A stretch of 64,000 nt of DNA, from contig JANJXV010000017.1 of assembly GCA_024803745.1 (NCBI GenBank), forward strand, positions 765,001 through 829,000, written 5' to 3'. The position numbers and the translations under genes are program-made. This DNA is from Megascapheus bottae. Its lineage: Eukaryota; Chordata; Mammalia; Rodentia; Geomyidae. The notes under the pieces are model-generated. The model saw nothing but the letters and a program-made list of their open reading frames with translations, did not search any database and had not been told where the DNA came from. How positions within the stretch are numbered: position 1 is the stretch's first letter; each line of letters opens with the position of its first letter. Shown here piece by piece: positions 44,115-56,004 of the stretch.

Positions 44115-45008
44115 CTTGGAGAACCAGGATTTTGATTACTTTGTAGCTCAAGTAATGTATCAAAAAAGTTCCTTAGGAGATAGCTTTCTCTTAAGGTGTT
44201 GTGAAAAATAAATTGTATAGTAGAGTATTCCTAAACATTTGCCAAATTTATGAAGTGAATCAATTTTTTTAATATACTGGGATCCCCTCCTGTTCTGAGC
44301 ATATGTTTTTTTTCTAGCTTGCTCTTTACTTTGCACTCCTACCCTTCACTGAAACAAGCATAAACAACTACTGAAAGCATTCTCTAAAATTCTTGTCATC
44401 CTTTCCTTGCCCTTTCAGCTTTAACCAGTCAGGAATCCAGCTCCATAATGAAGCTGGAATTGTTTTTGCCAGGTTACCAGTGACTTCCATGTTCAATTCC
44501 AGTACTCCAATTCTAATTTTTCTGTTCTTATTGAAGTCCTAAGCACCATCCACCACAATCAACCACCCCATCTTTCTGTGAACATAAATGTCATCAACTT
44601 TGGTCTGAATGTTTAGGCTGAAAATGTACTAGTCAGATTTGATTTATCTCTTTTCCTTATTTCCTTATTTTTCCCATCAGAGAACTTTGCGAATTCTACC
44701 TAGCACTTCTCTTATTTCAGAGCCCTGTTTCCACCCCAGATATAAACCTGTGAAATCTCTTCCCACAATAATGTAATATATTTTTAGAATATTTGTTGGA
44801 CTATTCCATATATATGTATATATACATAAATACATATGTATTCATAGTTCTACTTCTGAGCCACACATCCAGATCTATGTATTTTCTTAAATGTAATCAT
44901 TGTCTTCTTCAAATACTTATAGCAAGCATTTTCAGTTTATCATGTCTATTTATGTGCATACTACATACTCATCTAGTTTAAGAGTTGGAGTTGTTTTGTT
45001 TTTGTTGG
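44115..45008. other. Unassigned stretch
   Basis: No repeat or exon recognised. Contains a short TATATG-type run near 44811-44835. Confidence 0.4.
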
Positions 45009-45009
45009 T

Positions 45010-45240
45010 TTTTGTTTTTGTACCAGTCCTGGGGCTTCAAGGCTAGGCCTCTGTCCCTGAGCTTTTATGCTCAATGCTAGTGTTCTACCACTTGAGATAC
45101 AGCTGCCCCTCTGGCTTTTTGATGGTTAATTGGAGATAAGAGTGTCATGGACTTGCCTGCTCAGGCTGGCTTAGAATAAGATCCTCAGATCTCAGCCTCC
45201 TGAGTAGCTAGGATTACAGATGTGAGCCACAAGTGCCTTG
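45010..45240 (-). repeat. B1/ID chimeric SINE, antisense
   Basis: 'ttgtaccagtcctggggctt' to 'atgtgagccacaagtgcctt'. Confidence 0.8.
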
Positions 45241-45861
45241 CTCCTAGTTCAATTTCTACAAATGGACATTGAGTATTTTTACTGTGTTCAACCACTATTC
45301 CTTTCTTTATTCATTTTCTCCTTCATTGTAGGCCCACCTCCTCAGTTCAAGATATGTTTCAGCTTCTTATACTTTTTGTTGAATTTTCTATTAGTTGTTC
45401 AAAGGAGTCACCCTAGGAAATTATACTACTTAGTATATCATCCTTTTGTCAATTTGATCATGTATCTATTCATAGTCTTGTGTATGTTTCCAGATATATC
45501 TGAATTTGACATATAAGAGAAAATATGTGCCCTTTGTCTCTCTGAGTCTGCTTTATTATCCACAGTCTAATTTTTCTAGGTCAATCTTCCCTGCAAATAA
45601 CAATATTATTATTCCTGGTAGATGAATAAAATTCCATTTTATGTTTCTGTATCTACATGTTACACAATAAATTTTTATTTGTTTGCAAATGACATGATTT
45701 TGTATGTAGGAACTCTAAAGAATTTCTACCAAAAGGATGTCCACCAAAATGAGGATAATAAATGTGCTCAGTAAGGTTGTAAGATACACAATCAATTTAC
45801 AATGACTTATATGTAAATTAGCAGTTAAATCTTTGTAAATAGAAACTAGGAAAATTTCAAT

Positions 45862-46266
45862 TCTCCCGTCCTGCGGGTTCAGTTATACATCAGGCTCGAG
45901 GAGGCACCTCCTAAGAGAAGAAAACCAGTGGGGGAAAGAGAGGAAGGAGACCAGGCGCATAAAGAAAGACAGAGACAATCTGAGTCGCGTCAAGGTCTCA
46001 TTTATTAAAAGTAAAGCAGGGTTTATATACCCTGAGTGTAAGGAAGGGAGTATAGAGGGGGGGATGGAGAGTTTTTGCGATAACAAGAATGGGAAATCTC
46101 AAGGTTAGGGGTGGGTCAGGCTATTCTTTTGGCCATTGTGCTAACCCAAGCGACACAACCTGCGGTTATTCCAAGAAGTATTTTGTGCAGATGACTCAAC
46201 CAGGTGCAGTTTGCTCAAGGCTAGAGGGTCTTTGCTTTGTTCCGTTTAACTCCTTGGTCTCTGACA
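45862..46266 (-). mobile_element. Solo ERVK-type LTR, 405 bp, 6-bp target duplication
   Basis: Flanked by TTCAAT at 45856-45861 and 46267-46272. On the minus strand it begins TGTCAGAGACC, has GGGTATATAAACC (TATA box), TTTTAATAAATG (poly(A) signal) 18 bp later, and ends near CGGGAGA. The 6-bp duplication and layout fit a class II (ERVK) solo LTR formed by LTR-LTR recombination. No coding content. Confidence 0.9.
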
Positions 46267-46419
46267 TTCAATGACATTTACATAAAAGAAATAAAATACA
46301 GAAGTTCAAACACCATATTGTGAGATAAGATGATGATAGAATGATATTCCTTGTCATTCTTCCTTGCTGGCACATCTTATTGAAAAACTATTCTTTATGT
46401 GTGTGTGTGCTTGTGTGAA

Positions 46420-46653
46420 TATGTGTCAGTCATGGGGCGTGAACTCTGGGTCTGGGTGCTGTCTCTGAACTCTGCAACTCAAGGCTACCTTCCTAGCCCT
46501 CAAGCCACAGTATTTCCCATTTTCCAGTAGTTAATTGGAAATAAGAATCTTAAAGTCTTTAGTGTTAGTGCCCGGGCTGGCTTTGAACTGTGATCCTCAG
46601 ATCTCAACTTCCAGACTAGCTAGGATTACAGGCATGAGCACCCACAACTGGGC
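46420..46653 (-). repeat. B1/ID chimeric SINE, antisense
   Basis: 'tgtcagtcatggggcgtgaa' to 'caggcatgagcacccacaac'. Confidence 0.75.
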
Positions 46654-46659
46654 TATTCC

Positions 46660-47560
46660 TCTATTCTTATTTGCGCCTCCTCCTATTTTTTTCATTATAT
46701 CTCTTAATCTTTCAACTATTCTTTAGCTAATTCCTTGTAGATTTGCTAAGAAAATTAATGGTAATAATTAAGTAGCTTTGATCCTGTCAACAACTAGTCA
46801 TTGTACCAGTAATTGTAGATAACATGTGTTTTCTGGGTTAGGTCTAGGCCAGCAAAGAAACTGCTTAAGTAACCAGTAGGTAGCAGATGCATCTAAATCC
46901 ATGTAGACACTACTAACAACCACAATTTCACCTTATAGTTAAGCCCTAGCCTATATTAGCTTTAGTATTGCATTAGTAATATCTTATATTTAATATTTTA
47001 GAGTATTCTTAACAGTGCCCATCAATTTACAGTGTTTTGCTGAAATTAACAAGTAACATTAATTGTCCCAATATGGTAGATGCAAGGGTAAGGCCAAATC
47101 TAGATCTTACATTGAAAAGCAAGTTAACACTCTGGAGACATTATAAAATTTGTCATCTGATTTTAAATTTGCAATAAGCCTTTCATCCTCACTATTCTGA
47201 TGCTTATAGTACCAACTAAAAAGTCCTCATGATCAATATGCTTGTTGTCATTACTGGTCCAATGTTATCTGGAATGCAGTAGTAGCTTCTGATTTTAACC
47301 AAATCCCTGCCTAACTTTCTTATTGCAGGATTATCTATAAAGGGATTTAAAAAAAATTTCTTCCCTGGCAAACATTTATGCAGGTCTTGATGTAACAATG
47401 ATAATACAGCTTCTGAGAAGTTGGAAGACCAGAAACCAGACCTCTTACCCATTTCTATCCAGGAGTGATGGCAGGAGTTGATGTAGAAAGGGAATCAAAG
47501 AGATCCTATTCTGTTTTATTAATTGGAACCAAGTGGCTGCACAATGGGGTCTCATTTTGT
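46660..47560. other. Unassigned stretch
   Basis: No exon or clear repeat. Open frames here are short and unsupported. Confidence 0.4.
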
Positions 47561-47565
47561 GTCAT

Positions 47566-48055
47566 TACAATTTTTTGTTTATTTTTATTGTTAAGTTGAT
47601 ATACAGAGGGCTTACAGTTACATAGGTTAGGTAATGAATACATTTTTATTTGAACAGTGTGATCTCTTTCCTCATTTTCTGCAAGGTTTTCCCTTCCAGC
47701 CTTCCTCCCCCGACAAGTTGTACAGTTCACTTTTAGCATAGTGTATAGTATCCTACCATCCTGTGTTCTTCCTCACCCTCCTCTAAATAAGTAAATTTAC
47801 AAACAAAAAATCCAAAACAGTGGTAAAAGAGGAAAAACCAACAAGACAGACAAAAAACCCACAATAAGGAAAATTAAAAAAAAAACTTTTGTTTCCATCT
47901 CTTGAAGCTCATTTTGATAAGCATCATTTTATATGGTCACATGTACATATCTATTTTGCCTTTGTGATCCTCTTCTAATAATATACTCCTTTGGTCTCAT
48001 GGTGTGAATGTTTAGAGTCTTGTTTAACATGTCCAAGTGAATGTTTTTTGTCTTT
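47566..48055 (-). mobile_element. L1 3'UTR arm of a 5'-inverted insertion
   Basis: 'tttttattgttaagttgata', 'cttcctcccccgacaagttg' and 'gaagctcattttgataagca' are antisense L1 3'UTR. It is followed directly by sense ORF2 (next entry). Confidence 0.75.
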
Positions 48056-48059
48056 TACC

Positions 48060-48935
48060 ATTCATGTGTTTTCTAAAATACTTAAAAAATAAACCAAAGA
48101 TGTGAATGATCTCTGTAATAAAACTTTAAAAATCTGAAACAAGAAATTAAAACGGATTTAAGGAAATGGAAAAACCTTCCATGCTCCTGATTGTAAGGAT
48201 TAACATCGTGAAAATAGTAGTACTGCCCAACGCTAAAATTTTAATACAATACCCATTAAAATCCAAATGGCTTTATTCAATAATATAGAAAATAGAAGAC
48301 CCCCAGATAACAAAAACAATCTTTAGCAGGAACAGTAGTGCTGGATTCCTCCGATATCAAACTTCAATACCAAACTTCAATCGCTATTAAAAAAACATAT
48401 AAAAACAGTGTGGTACTGGCACAAGAGGCCTGAGGATCAACCCAAAAATGAACCTAGAGACCTACAGCTACCAAATATTTGATAAAGGAGCCTAAAATCC
48501 ATGATAGAAGGAGAAAGACAGCCTGTCAACAAATGGTGCTAGCAGAATTGGCTATAAAGGTGCAAAAAAAAAGAAGGTAGACCATTATCTATCATCCTGC
48601 ACTCACATCAATTCCAAATGGATCAAAGAATTCAAAGTAAGGCCAGGTATCATGAAAACATTACAAAAAGGGAAAAGGGAAACATCAGGGTTCTTAAGCA
48701 CACATCAGAATTTCCTAAGTAAAGACCCAGAATGAAAAAAAAATCAAAGATCGGATTAATGGAATTGCATGAAATTGATGAGTTTCTGCATCACAAAGGA
48801 TGTAGGTAGCAAAATTAAATAGAAATCCCATAAAATAACTGAAGACCTTTACTAGCTATGAATCAGGTAATGGCCTCATATCTAAAATATACTTAGAGCT
48901 CAAAAATTTAAATCTCCCAAAAAATAAATTTTCAA
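48060..48935 (+). mobile_element. Inverted ORF2 arm of the same L1
   Basis: 'aaggaaatggaaaaaccttc' (RKWKNLP block), 'ggcctgaggatcaacccaaa' and 'atggcctcatatctaaaata' follow L1 ORF2 in the plus direction, with many stops. The sequence between this arm and the 3'UTR arm in L1 order is missing, as in twin priming with deletion. Confidence 0.75.
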
Positions 48936-49810
48936 GGAAGCAAAAGACATTTCATTTTCTCTGGATTTCTTAGAACATTTGCCATACATGTTAATAATTA
49001 TTGACATTTTTTGTGGTACTATGACTGATGAATCTACTGAAAACTTGTGTATTTTAGTTGTAGGTATGGATTAATTTGCCATTTTTGAAGATTTTTACCT
49101 GTGTAAAATGGGCATTTGGCTTATTCTAACCTGTTTTTTCTTGCTACTTTATATATCAAAATAATCCTACCAGAAGAAATGCTGAGTTGATTTGTGATGG
49201 ATTTTTTTATTCATCCTTTTTGATATATGATATTACATGATTAATGAACTCTAAATGTGGAGCTCTTAAAGTGGACAATCTATCAAAAGCCTCAAACTGC
49301 ATGCTCTGTGCTACTTCTTGTCAGGTCACTAATTCCATCATGAGGTCTGAACCCTAATTAGCTCCCACAGGCTCAGGACCAAATATAATCATATTGGACT
49401 TGAAGCAGGGAGGAGGATACAAGCATTTAGTCCATAGTGAATAATAATAATAAAACACAATTTGTGTCATTATTTCATCCACCACTAAAATAGAGGAGCA
49501 TTTGAAGTATTAAACTGACATAATACTGTCCTGAATGTATGTTTTGGAAGATGCATTAACTGAAAGGGAATCAGAGCTTAAAATTTGGAAATTTGTCAGC
49601 CTTTCCATAACTAAGAAATGAGAAAAAATAAATTGTGGAGACATTACAGGGTGGCCAATCACTCATATAATAATAATAATAATAATAGATAAGTGATTAG
49701 AAGAGAAATCAGGATCTATTCACCAAGGCAATAGAGTAATGATACTGAAGTCAATTCATATATGATATTTTTGAAATATATAGTCCTTGCTGTTGCCCAA
49801 TCAATCACTA
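48936..49810. other. Unassigned stretch with ATA repeats
   Basis: (TAA)n-type runs near 49441-49453 and 49668-49686; otherwise nothing recognised. Confidence 0.45.
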
Positions 49811-50100
49811 CAAAACTTTTTATTTTTATTTTGTTGTAAAGTTGGTGCCCAAAGAGGTTACAGTTACATAAGTAAGGTCATGAGTACATTTTTGAACAAT
49901 ATTATCCTTCCCTTATTTTGAGCTAGCACCCTTCTTCCCCCTAGTCCAGTTCCCTCTCTGATAGTTTGAACATAGTGTCTAATGAGTATTATTTTTGCAT
50001 TGGTTCACTCAAAGGGTACAAGAAGTAAAACAAACAAAACAGGGAATTGACAAAGAAATAAAAAATAATAATTGCCAACAGTACACAGCACACATGTGCA

Positions 50101-50104
50101 TGCG

Positions 50105-50153
<49 letters not shown>
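50101..50153. repeat. (CG)n(CA)n alternating purine-pyrimidine tract
   Basis: GCGCACGCGCGCG followed by about 20 CA units; a strong Z-DNA candidate inside the L1 3'UTR. Confidence 0.95.
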
Positions 50154-50155
<2 letters not shown>

Positions 50156-50387
50156 CATTTCTATTTCTTGGAATTGATTTCAATAGCATTATTTTAAATA
50201 GTCATGTGCACATAACTATCCTAGGTATATTCTAGTTATTACAAATGAGGGATACCATGGAGCCTGTATGTCCATGAGTCTGGCTTAATATAATTTTTTC
50301 CAAATGTATCCATCTCTATGAATGGGGTAATGCCATTCTTTCTGATGGCAGCTTAGAATTCCATTTTGTATATATACCACATTTGCT

Positions 50388-50602
50388 TTTTTTTTTTCGG
50401 TCAGTTGTGGGGCTTGAACTGTCCCTGAGCTCTTCATCTCAAGGCTATCACTCCACCACTTAAGCCATAGCACCACTTCTGGTTTTCTGGGGGTTAGTTG
50501 GAGATAAGAGTCTCATGAACTTTCCTGCCTTGCTTTGTACTTTGATCCTCAGATCTCAGCCTCCTGAGTAGGATTACATGCATGAGCCACAAGCACCTAG
50601 CT
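50388..50602 (-). repeat. B1/ID chimeric SINE inside L1
   Basis: 'tcggtcagttgtggggcttg' to 'tgagccacaagcacctagc'. Confidence 0.8.
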
Positions 50603-52022
50603 TCCATATTTTATTTATGGTAAATAAGGCTGCATTGTACATGGTTGTATTGATAGCTTCAGTTTGGCTTTGTCTGTGGTCTTTTAAATAAATGCCCAGG
50701 GTGGGATTGCTGAGGCATAAGCAAGCTCTGTGTTTAGCCTTTTGAGGAGCCTCCATACTGCTTTCCAGAGTGGTTGAACAAAATTTATATTCCTACAACA
50801 GTGTAATAGTGTTCCCTTTTGACCACAGCCCTGCCAGCATCTGTTATTTTTAGTTTTCTTGATAATGGCATTCTAACGGAGGTAAAGTGGAATCTCAGTA
50901 TTATTTTCATTTGCACTTCTTTTATGGCCAGATACATTGAATATTTCTTCATGTGTCTATTGGCCATTCCTAATTCTTCAGAGAGATTTTAGTGTAAGTC
51001 TGTAATCTATTTGCTAATGAGGTTGTTGTTGTTATTGTTTTTGAGGATTCGTTTTGCAGGAAATTAAGTTTCTGAGCTGTAAGGCTATTTTAGGTATGAA
51101 GCCCTGTGTATTGTATAGCTGGTAAAGATCTCCCATTCTGTGTGTCTTCTACTTAGCTTGCTAGCCATGTCCTTTTCCATGAAGAAACTACAAGTTAATG
51201 CAATCCCATTCGTCTTTCTTTTAGGTTTTTTTTTTGTGTTTCTGTATCTTTACGTAGGAAGTTTCCTCCTGTGCCAAGAAACCCTAGTGTTTCCCCTATG
51301 CCTCCTGTAATATTTTCAGGGTATCTGATCTTACATTGAGGCTTTGATCCATTTGGAGGTAATTGAGTTTTGTTCATGTATGTAGCCAATTTTACCAGCA
51401 ACATTTCTAGACAAGGCTGTCTTTCTTCCATTCTGTTGTTTGGCTCTCTTTTTAAGTGGCCATACATCTGTGGAATCATTTCTCCTCCTGCAATTCTATT
51501 CCATTGGTCCTCAGGCCTATTCGTATACCAATACCAACCTATTTTTATGAGTACAGCTTTATAATAAGATTTGAAGTTTGATATTAATATTTCTCACTGT
51601 TCTTCCTGCTAAGGATTGTTTTTTACTATTCAGAGTCTTTATTGTTACATATGAAATGAATTTTTGAATTTCTTCTGTTTCATTGCATTGAATTTGTAGA
51701 TGGCCATTTTCATGAGGTTAATTCTGCCAGTTGAGGCACATGGGAAGTTTTACATTTTTTTTAAGTATGCTTTGTTTTCATATTTCAGGTTTTTAAAGTT
51801 TTCATCGTAGATGTCTTTCACCTCTTGGTTAAGTTAATTCCTGGTGTTTTTTTTTCTTGGTATTCCTAAAGCAGTTACTTTCTTGATTTTAGCCTTGCTC
51901 GTCTCATTTTTGACATTCAGAAAAACTACTGATTTTTGTGGGTTAATTTTATACCCTGCTACTTTGCCAAAGTTTTAGGTCAGCTCAAATAAGTTGGGAG
52001 ATGAGTCTATGAGTTTTTTGGG

Positions 52023-52218
52023 TTTTTTTTTTGTTTGTTTTGTTTTTTTGCCAGTCCTGGGCTTGGGCTCAGGGCCTGAGCACTGTTCTTCGGTTTTCTC
52101 AAGGCTAGCATTCTACCACTTGAGCCACAGCACCACTTCCGGCTTTTTCTATGCATGTGGTACCTAGGAATCGACCCTGGGTCTTCAGGAATGCTAGGCA
52201 AGCATTCTACCACTAGGC
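52023..52218 (-). repeat. IDL SINE inside L1
   Basis: 'tttgccagtcctgggcttgg' to 'taccactaggctg'. L1 text ('gagtctatgagttttttggg' / 'gagtctatgggttttttaaa') is duplicated on both sides and acts as its target duplication. Confidence 0.88.
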
Positions 52219-53361
52219 TGAGTCTATGGGTTTTTTAAAATACAGAATCAACTGCAGAAGGAGAATTTTACTTTTTTGCCTTTTTGGATCTCCATTATGT
52301 TTGACTCTTCCTTACTGCTCCGGCTAGAAATTCCAATACTATATTAAAGAGGAGTCAAGAGACTGGATATCGTTGACTTGTTCTTGATTTTAGAGGAAAT
52401 AGTTTCAACTTTTTACCATCAAGAATAATGATGACTATAGATTTGTTATAATCTTTTATTATATTGAAGAAAGTTTCATGAATTCTTAGTTTCTCCAGAG
52501 TTTTCATCATAAAGGGCTATTGGATCTTGTTAAATGCTCTTTCTTCCTCTATTAAGATAATCATGTTATTCTTATCATTGTTCCTATTGCTGTGTTGAAT
52601 TACATTAATTCACTTGCATATATAAAACCAGATTTATATCTCAAAATGAATCCCGCTGGATATATTAATTTTTTGAATAGCTGTTGAAGTCACTTAGTGA
52701 GAATTTTATTGGGAAATTTTGATCAATGTTCATCAAAGAAATGGCTATACAGTTCTCTTTCTTTGATCAGTCTCTATCTGGTTTAGGGATGAGGGTTATG
52801 CTGTCTTTATAGAATGAGTTTGGTAGTTATCTTTCATTTTCAGTTTCTTGGAAGTGTTTGAGGAGTATTGGAGTGAGTTCTCTATCCGGTCCTAGGCTTT
52901 TCTTAGATGGGAGGTTTTTTTTTATGTCTATTTCTATTTAATTATTTTTATGGGTCTATTTAGTTGTATTAAAGTTTCTGAGTTTAGTTTCGTTATATCA
53001 TTGGTTGCTAAAATTTCTTTCATTTCTTCCAAATTTTTATCATACAGGTTTATAAAATATTCCCTAATACTGATCAGAGTTTTGCTTGGTTTTGTCATGA
53101 TGTTCCCATTCTTGGCTCTTCTTTTATTTATTTGGATGTGTTCTCATCAATTGGTGTATTATCTTCAACTTGTTGGTGTAGGCACTCAGAGCTATACATT
53201 TTCCTCTGAGTACCACCTTTACTGTGTCTCTGAGATGCTGGTATTTTGTGTATTCATTTTGTTAAATATCAAATTTTTGAATTTCCTTTCTGATTTTTTA
53301 AATGACCAACTGATGATTTATCAGTGTGTTATTCAGTCTCCATGAGTTACAGAATTTGATT

Positions 53362-53440
53362 TTCCCTTCCTTTATTCCTTCCTTCCTTCCTTCCTTCCTT
53401 CCTTTCTTTTTTCTTCCTTCCTTCCTGCTTTCCTTTTCTC
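53362..53440. repeat. (TTCC)n tetranucleotide repeat
   Basis: About nine TTCC units at 53366-53404, followed by a degenerate pyrimidine run. Confidence 0.92.
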
Positions 53441-53618
53441 CTTTTTTTTTTTGCCAGTTATGGGATTTGAACTCTGGGCCTAGGAACTGTCTCTGAGTTC
53501 TTCAGCTCAAAGTTAGCAATCGATCACTTTGAGCCACAGCAGCACTTCAGGTTTTGTAGTGGTTAATTGAAGATAAGAGTCTATGGGTTTTATGCCTATG
53601 CTGGCTTTGAACAGTGAG
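53440..53618 (-). repeat. Chimeric SINE, antisense, truncated
   Basis: 'tgccagttatgggatttgaa' to 'atgctggctttgaacagtga'; the B1 end is missing. Confidence 0.7.
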
Positions 53619-53620
53619 TG

Positions 53621-53880
53621 GCTATATTTTCATTGGATTCCCTTTCCTTCTGTTGGAGTTCATTCAGCTTTCTGTTTATGGATTCCATGAATTCCTCTAT
53701 TAATTTTCCTTGGTCTCATCATGCTCACATGCAGCCATGTTCAGGCTTTCAATGTTCATTTAGCATATTTCTCAGTAATGTTTATAGATCATTTTGAGGA
53801 TTATCCTCTATATTTTTATTTGGCTGCTTTGTTGCCTTTTTTATTTTGTGTGGGAGTTGAGATTCTTTTGACTTACCATT
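53621..53880 (-). mobile_element. Probable continuation of decayed L1
   Basis: 'ttggagttcattcagctttc' and 'gattccatgaattcctctat' read like antisense L1 upstream sequence, but diverged. Confidence 0.35.
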
Positions 53881-53890
53881 TTTTCTTTTT

Positions 53891-54060
53891 TCTTTTGCCA
53901 GTCCTGGGGCTTAAACCCAGGTCTGGAGCACTGTCCTTGGGCATTCTTAAGGCTAGTGCTCTGCCACTTGAGGCAAAGCTTTTTCTGTGTATGTGGTACT
54001 AAGGAATCGAACCCAGGCTTTATGCATGCTAGGTGAGCACTCTACCACTAGGCCCCACTC
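53891..54060 (-). repeat. IDL SINE, antisense
   Basis: 'ttttgccagtcctggggctt' to 'ctaccactaggccccactc'. It lacks part of the 'accacttccggc' block. Confidence 0.8.
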
Positions 54061-54099
54061 TTTCTCTGACTCACTATTTTTCTTGTTTTTTTTTTTTTA

Positions 54100-54640
54100 T
54101 GGTTTGTTTTGCCCATTTGTAAATGAAAGCAAAAACAAAACCACAACAGTAATCGAATACTTTGGAAGTTCAAAAATCATAGATAGGTATTTTCCTCCCT
54201 TCCTTTCTTTTTTGGAAACAAAATCAGATCTGAAACCACAACAGAACACAATTTTAAGACAAAAACCAACCCCAACCCCTTTACCTGAACCAATTTTAAA
54301 GGTTCAAAATGATAGATGGGTATTGCACTATTTACTTCTCCTTTTTGTTTTTTGTTTGGGGAGAGGTCTTGTGTTTCAGGAGTGGGGATTATACATTGCT
54401 GTCACTAGTGAACTGATCAGTTGTGAGAGATAAAGCAATCTGATCTGAAAAGATAACACAATGGGATGAGCATCTTAGCTGTAGTGAAAATAGATACAAT
54501 CTGGTCTTACTTGCAAACAACTAGGGACCAACTTAAAAAAATTAGTAGAGAAAGATCAGAAATAAAGGTATATTAGATAAGGTGAAATTCAAAGAAAGAT
54601 TAAGAGATATATGAAAAATAAAAAGGAGGAGCAAATAAGA
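54100..54640. repeat. Unknown stretch with a diverged internal duplication
   Basis: 'aaaaccacaacagtaatcga' to 'gataggtattttcctccc' (about 54138-54199) recurs as 'gaaaccacaacagaacacaa' to 'gatgggtattgcactatt' (about 54232-54333), with an extra insert in the second unit. Not recognised; possibly L1 5' material. Confidence 0.45.
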
Positions 54641-54649
54641 ATCAAGGAA

Positions 54650-54870
54650 TAGGCCAGGTGCAGGGGCTCACACCTGTAATCAGGAGGCTGAGATCTGAGG
54701 ATTGCAGTTCAAACCCAGCCCAAGCACTAAAGTCTGTAAGGCTCTTATCTCCAATTAACCACTAGAAAAAAGGAAGTGGCACTGTGGTTCAAGGGGTAGG
54801 GTGGTAGCCTTGAACTGAAGAGCTCAGGAATAGCGCCCAGGCTCAGAGTTCAAGCCCCATAAGTGACAAA
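54650..54870 (+). repeat. B1/ID chimeric SINE
   Basis: 'aggccaggtgcaggggctca' to 'caagccccataagtgacaaa'. Confidence 0.85.
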
Positions 54871-55122
54871 AGAAATAAAGAATAGAGGAATATACAAAAG
54901 GAAAGGAACAGAAGAAAGAAAACAAGAACTCAATTCAAACAAAAAATTAAAATTATGAATATAAGATTGATTAGGAAATAGTATATTGAGTAATCAAAAA
55001 TATAACCTTAATTAAGTGTGCACACAATTAGAAAGGAAATATAGTAATAAATGTAAGGTGTATATATAATTAGAACAGCAGAACATCCCAGAAAAAGTGT
55101 AAATAAAAGTTAAAAAGTAGGG

Positions 55123-55330
55123 GCTGGGAGTTTGGCCTAGTGGTACAGTGCTTGCCTAGCATGCACGAAGACCCGGGTTCGATTCCTCGGTACCACATAC
55201 ATAGCAAAACCCCAGAAGTGGTGCTGAGGCTCAAGTGGTAGAGTTCTAGCCTTGAGAAAGTCCAAGGACAGTGCTCAAGCCCTGAACCCAAGCCCAGGAC
55301 TGGCACAAAAACAAAAACAAAAAAAACCCA
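55123..55330 (+). repeat. Young IDL SINE, 18-bp target duplication
   Basis: AAAAGTTAAAAAGTAGGG at 55105-55122 and 55331-55348. The A and B boxes (GGCCTAGTGG, GGGTTCGATTCC) are intact. Confidence 0.93.
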
Positions 55331-55348
55331 AAAAGTTAAAAAGTAGGG

Positions 55349-55475
55349 AGGGGGTGGGGGAAGGGAAATTGGAACAAAAACATGAGAAGGGGTATCAATG
55401 TGTGAGAAGTAGTGCACCTAATATCTGGAAAATATAACTGTAACCACTTTATACATTACAATACAAAATTAAAAC
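55349..55475 (+). mobile_element. L1 3' tail
   Basis: 'gagaaggggtatcaatgtgt', 'gtgcacctaatatctggaaa' and 'tacattacaatacaaaatta' match the L1 3' end family. It begins within the IDL target site. Confidence 0.75.
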
Positions 55476-55493
55476 AAAAAGTAAAAAATAAAA

Positions 55494-55852
55494 TGTTGGG
55501 GGCCGAGTAACACCATGTCTAATAACTTTCTGCTGAGACAAGGCAAGGCACAAGAGGCAGGGCACAAGACTTGATTACCATTGGTTACAAATGTGTTATT
55601 GTTTATCACTCTGTGCTGGAACCTAGAGTGAGGGTATATTAGCAGGAGGGACTTCCTCAGGAGGGGGATTTTTGGAGAGAGATTTTCCTGCTTTGATGAA
55701 GCTGCGTGTCATCTCTGTTCGTGCTCTGGGGAAGGAAGGCTGAGTGCGGGAGGACAGTGGGCCCTCTCCTCTCACGGCTTGTCCTGGTTGGGGCGTGTTT
55801 TCCCCCATCCCTTCTACTAGTCGAGAGGGACCGGGGATGAAGTACCCCGACA
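55494..55852. mobile_element. Solo LTR-like element, 359 bp, 6-bp target duplication
   Basis: ATAAAA flanks it at 55488-55493 and 55853-55858. The ends are TGTTGGGGGCC and CCCCGACA (TG...CA). No AATAAA inside on either strand; a weak TATA-like CTAATATACC exists on minus. Class II-type by duplication length. Orientation undecided: the end pair reads plausibly both ways. Confidence 0.8.
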
Positions 55853-56004
55853 ATAAAAATTAATAAATAAAGGAAAAATTTTTAAAAATCTATTCAATTG
55901 GTTTGTGCGACCTTGTGTCTCCTTGATGTCCAAAACCCAGTCTCTCAGGGGAGCCTTTGATTTCCTTTGGTGGGCAGTTTTCCTTGTGGCTTAGGTTGAT
56001 TTAT

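Larger units (their letters stand above)
49812..53350 (-). mobile_element. Long decayed L1, antisense (3'UTR into ORF2)
   Basis: Antisense 3'UTR (49812-50230), then ORF2 C-terminus (complement of the DIAPF block near 50325), RT and linker blocks (TGGIGETLGFLGTGGNF encoded near 51240-51310), and upstream ORF2 to about 53345. Stops in every frame. It contains a chimeric SINE (50388-50602) and an IDL (52023-52218), both younger insertions. Confidence 0.85.

Noticed and set aside
49989..50189. Open frame with a VCVCVCV run
   Set aside because: Translation of the CA repeat within a dead L1.
52950..53345. 131-codon plus-strand frame rich in hydrophobic residues
   Set aside because: It is antisense to decayed L1 ORF2. 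The hydrophobicity comes from T-rich sequence.
53366..53404. Regularly spaced repeats considered as a CRISPR-like array
   Set aside because: Simple tetranucleotide repeat with no spacers, in a mammalian genome.
55123..55200. tRNA-like sequence with A and B boxes
   Set aside because: It is the left monomer of a SINE with A-tail and target duplication. The cloverleaf is not maintained as in a real tRNA gene.
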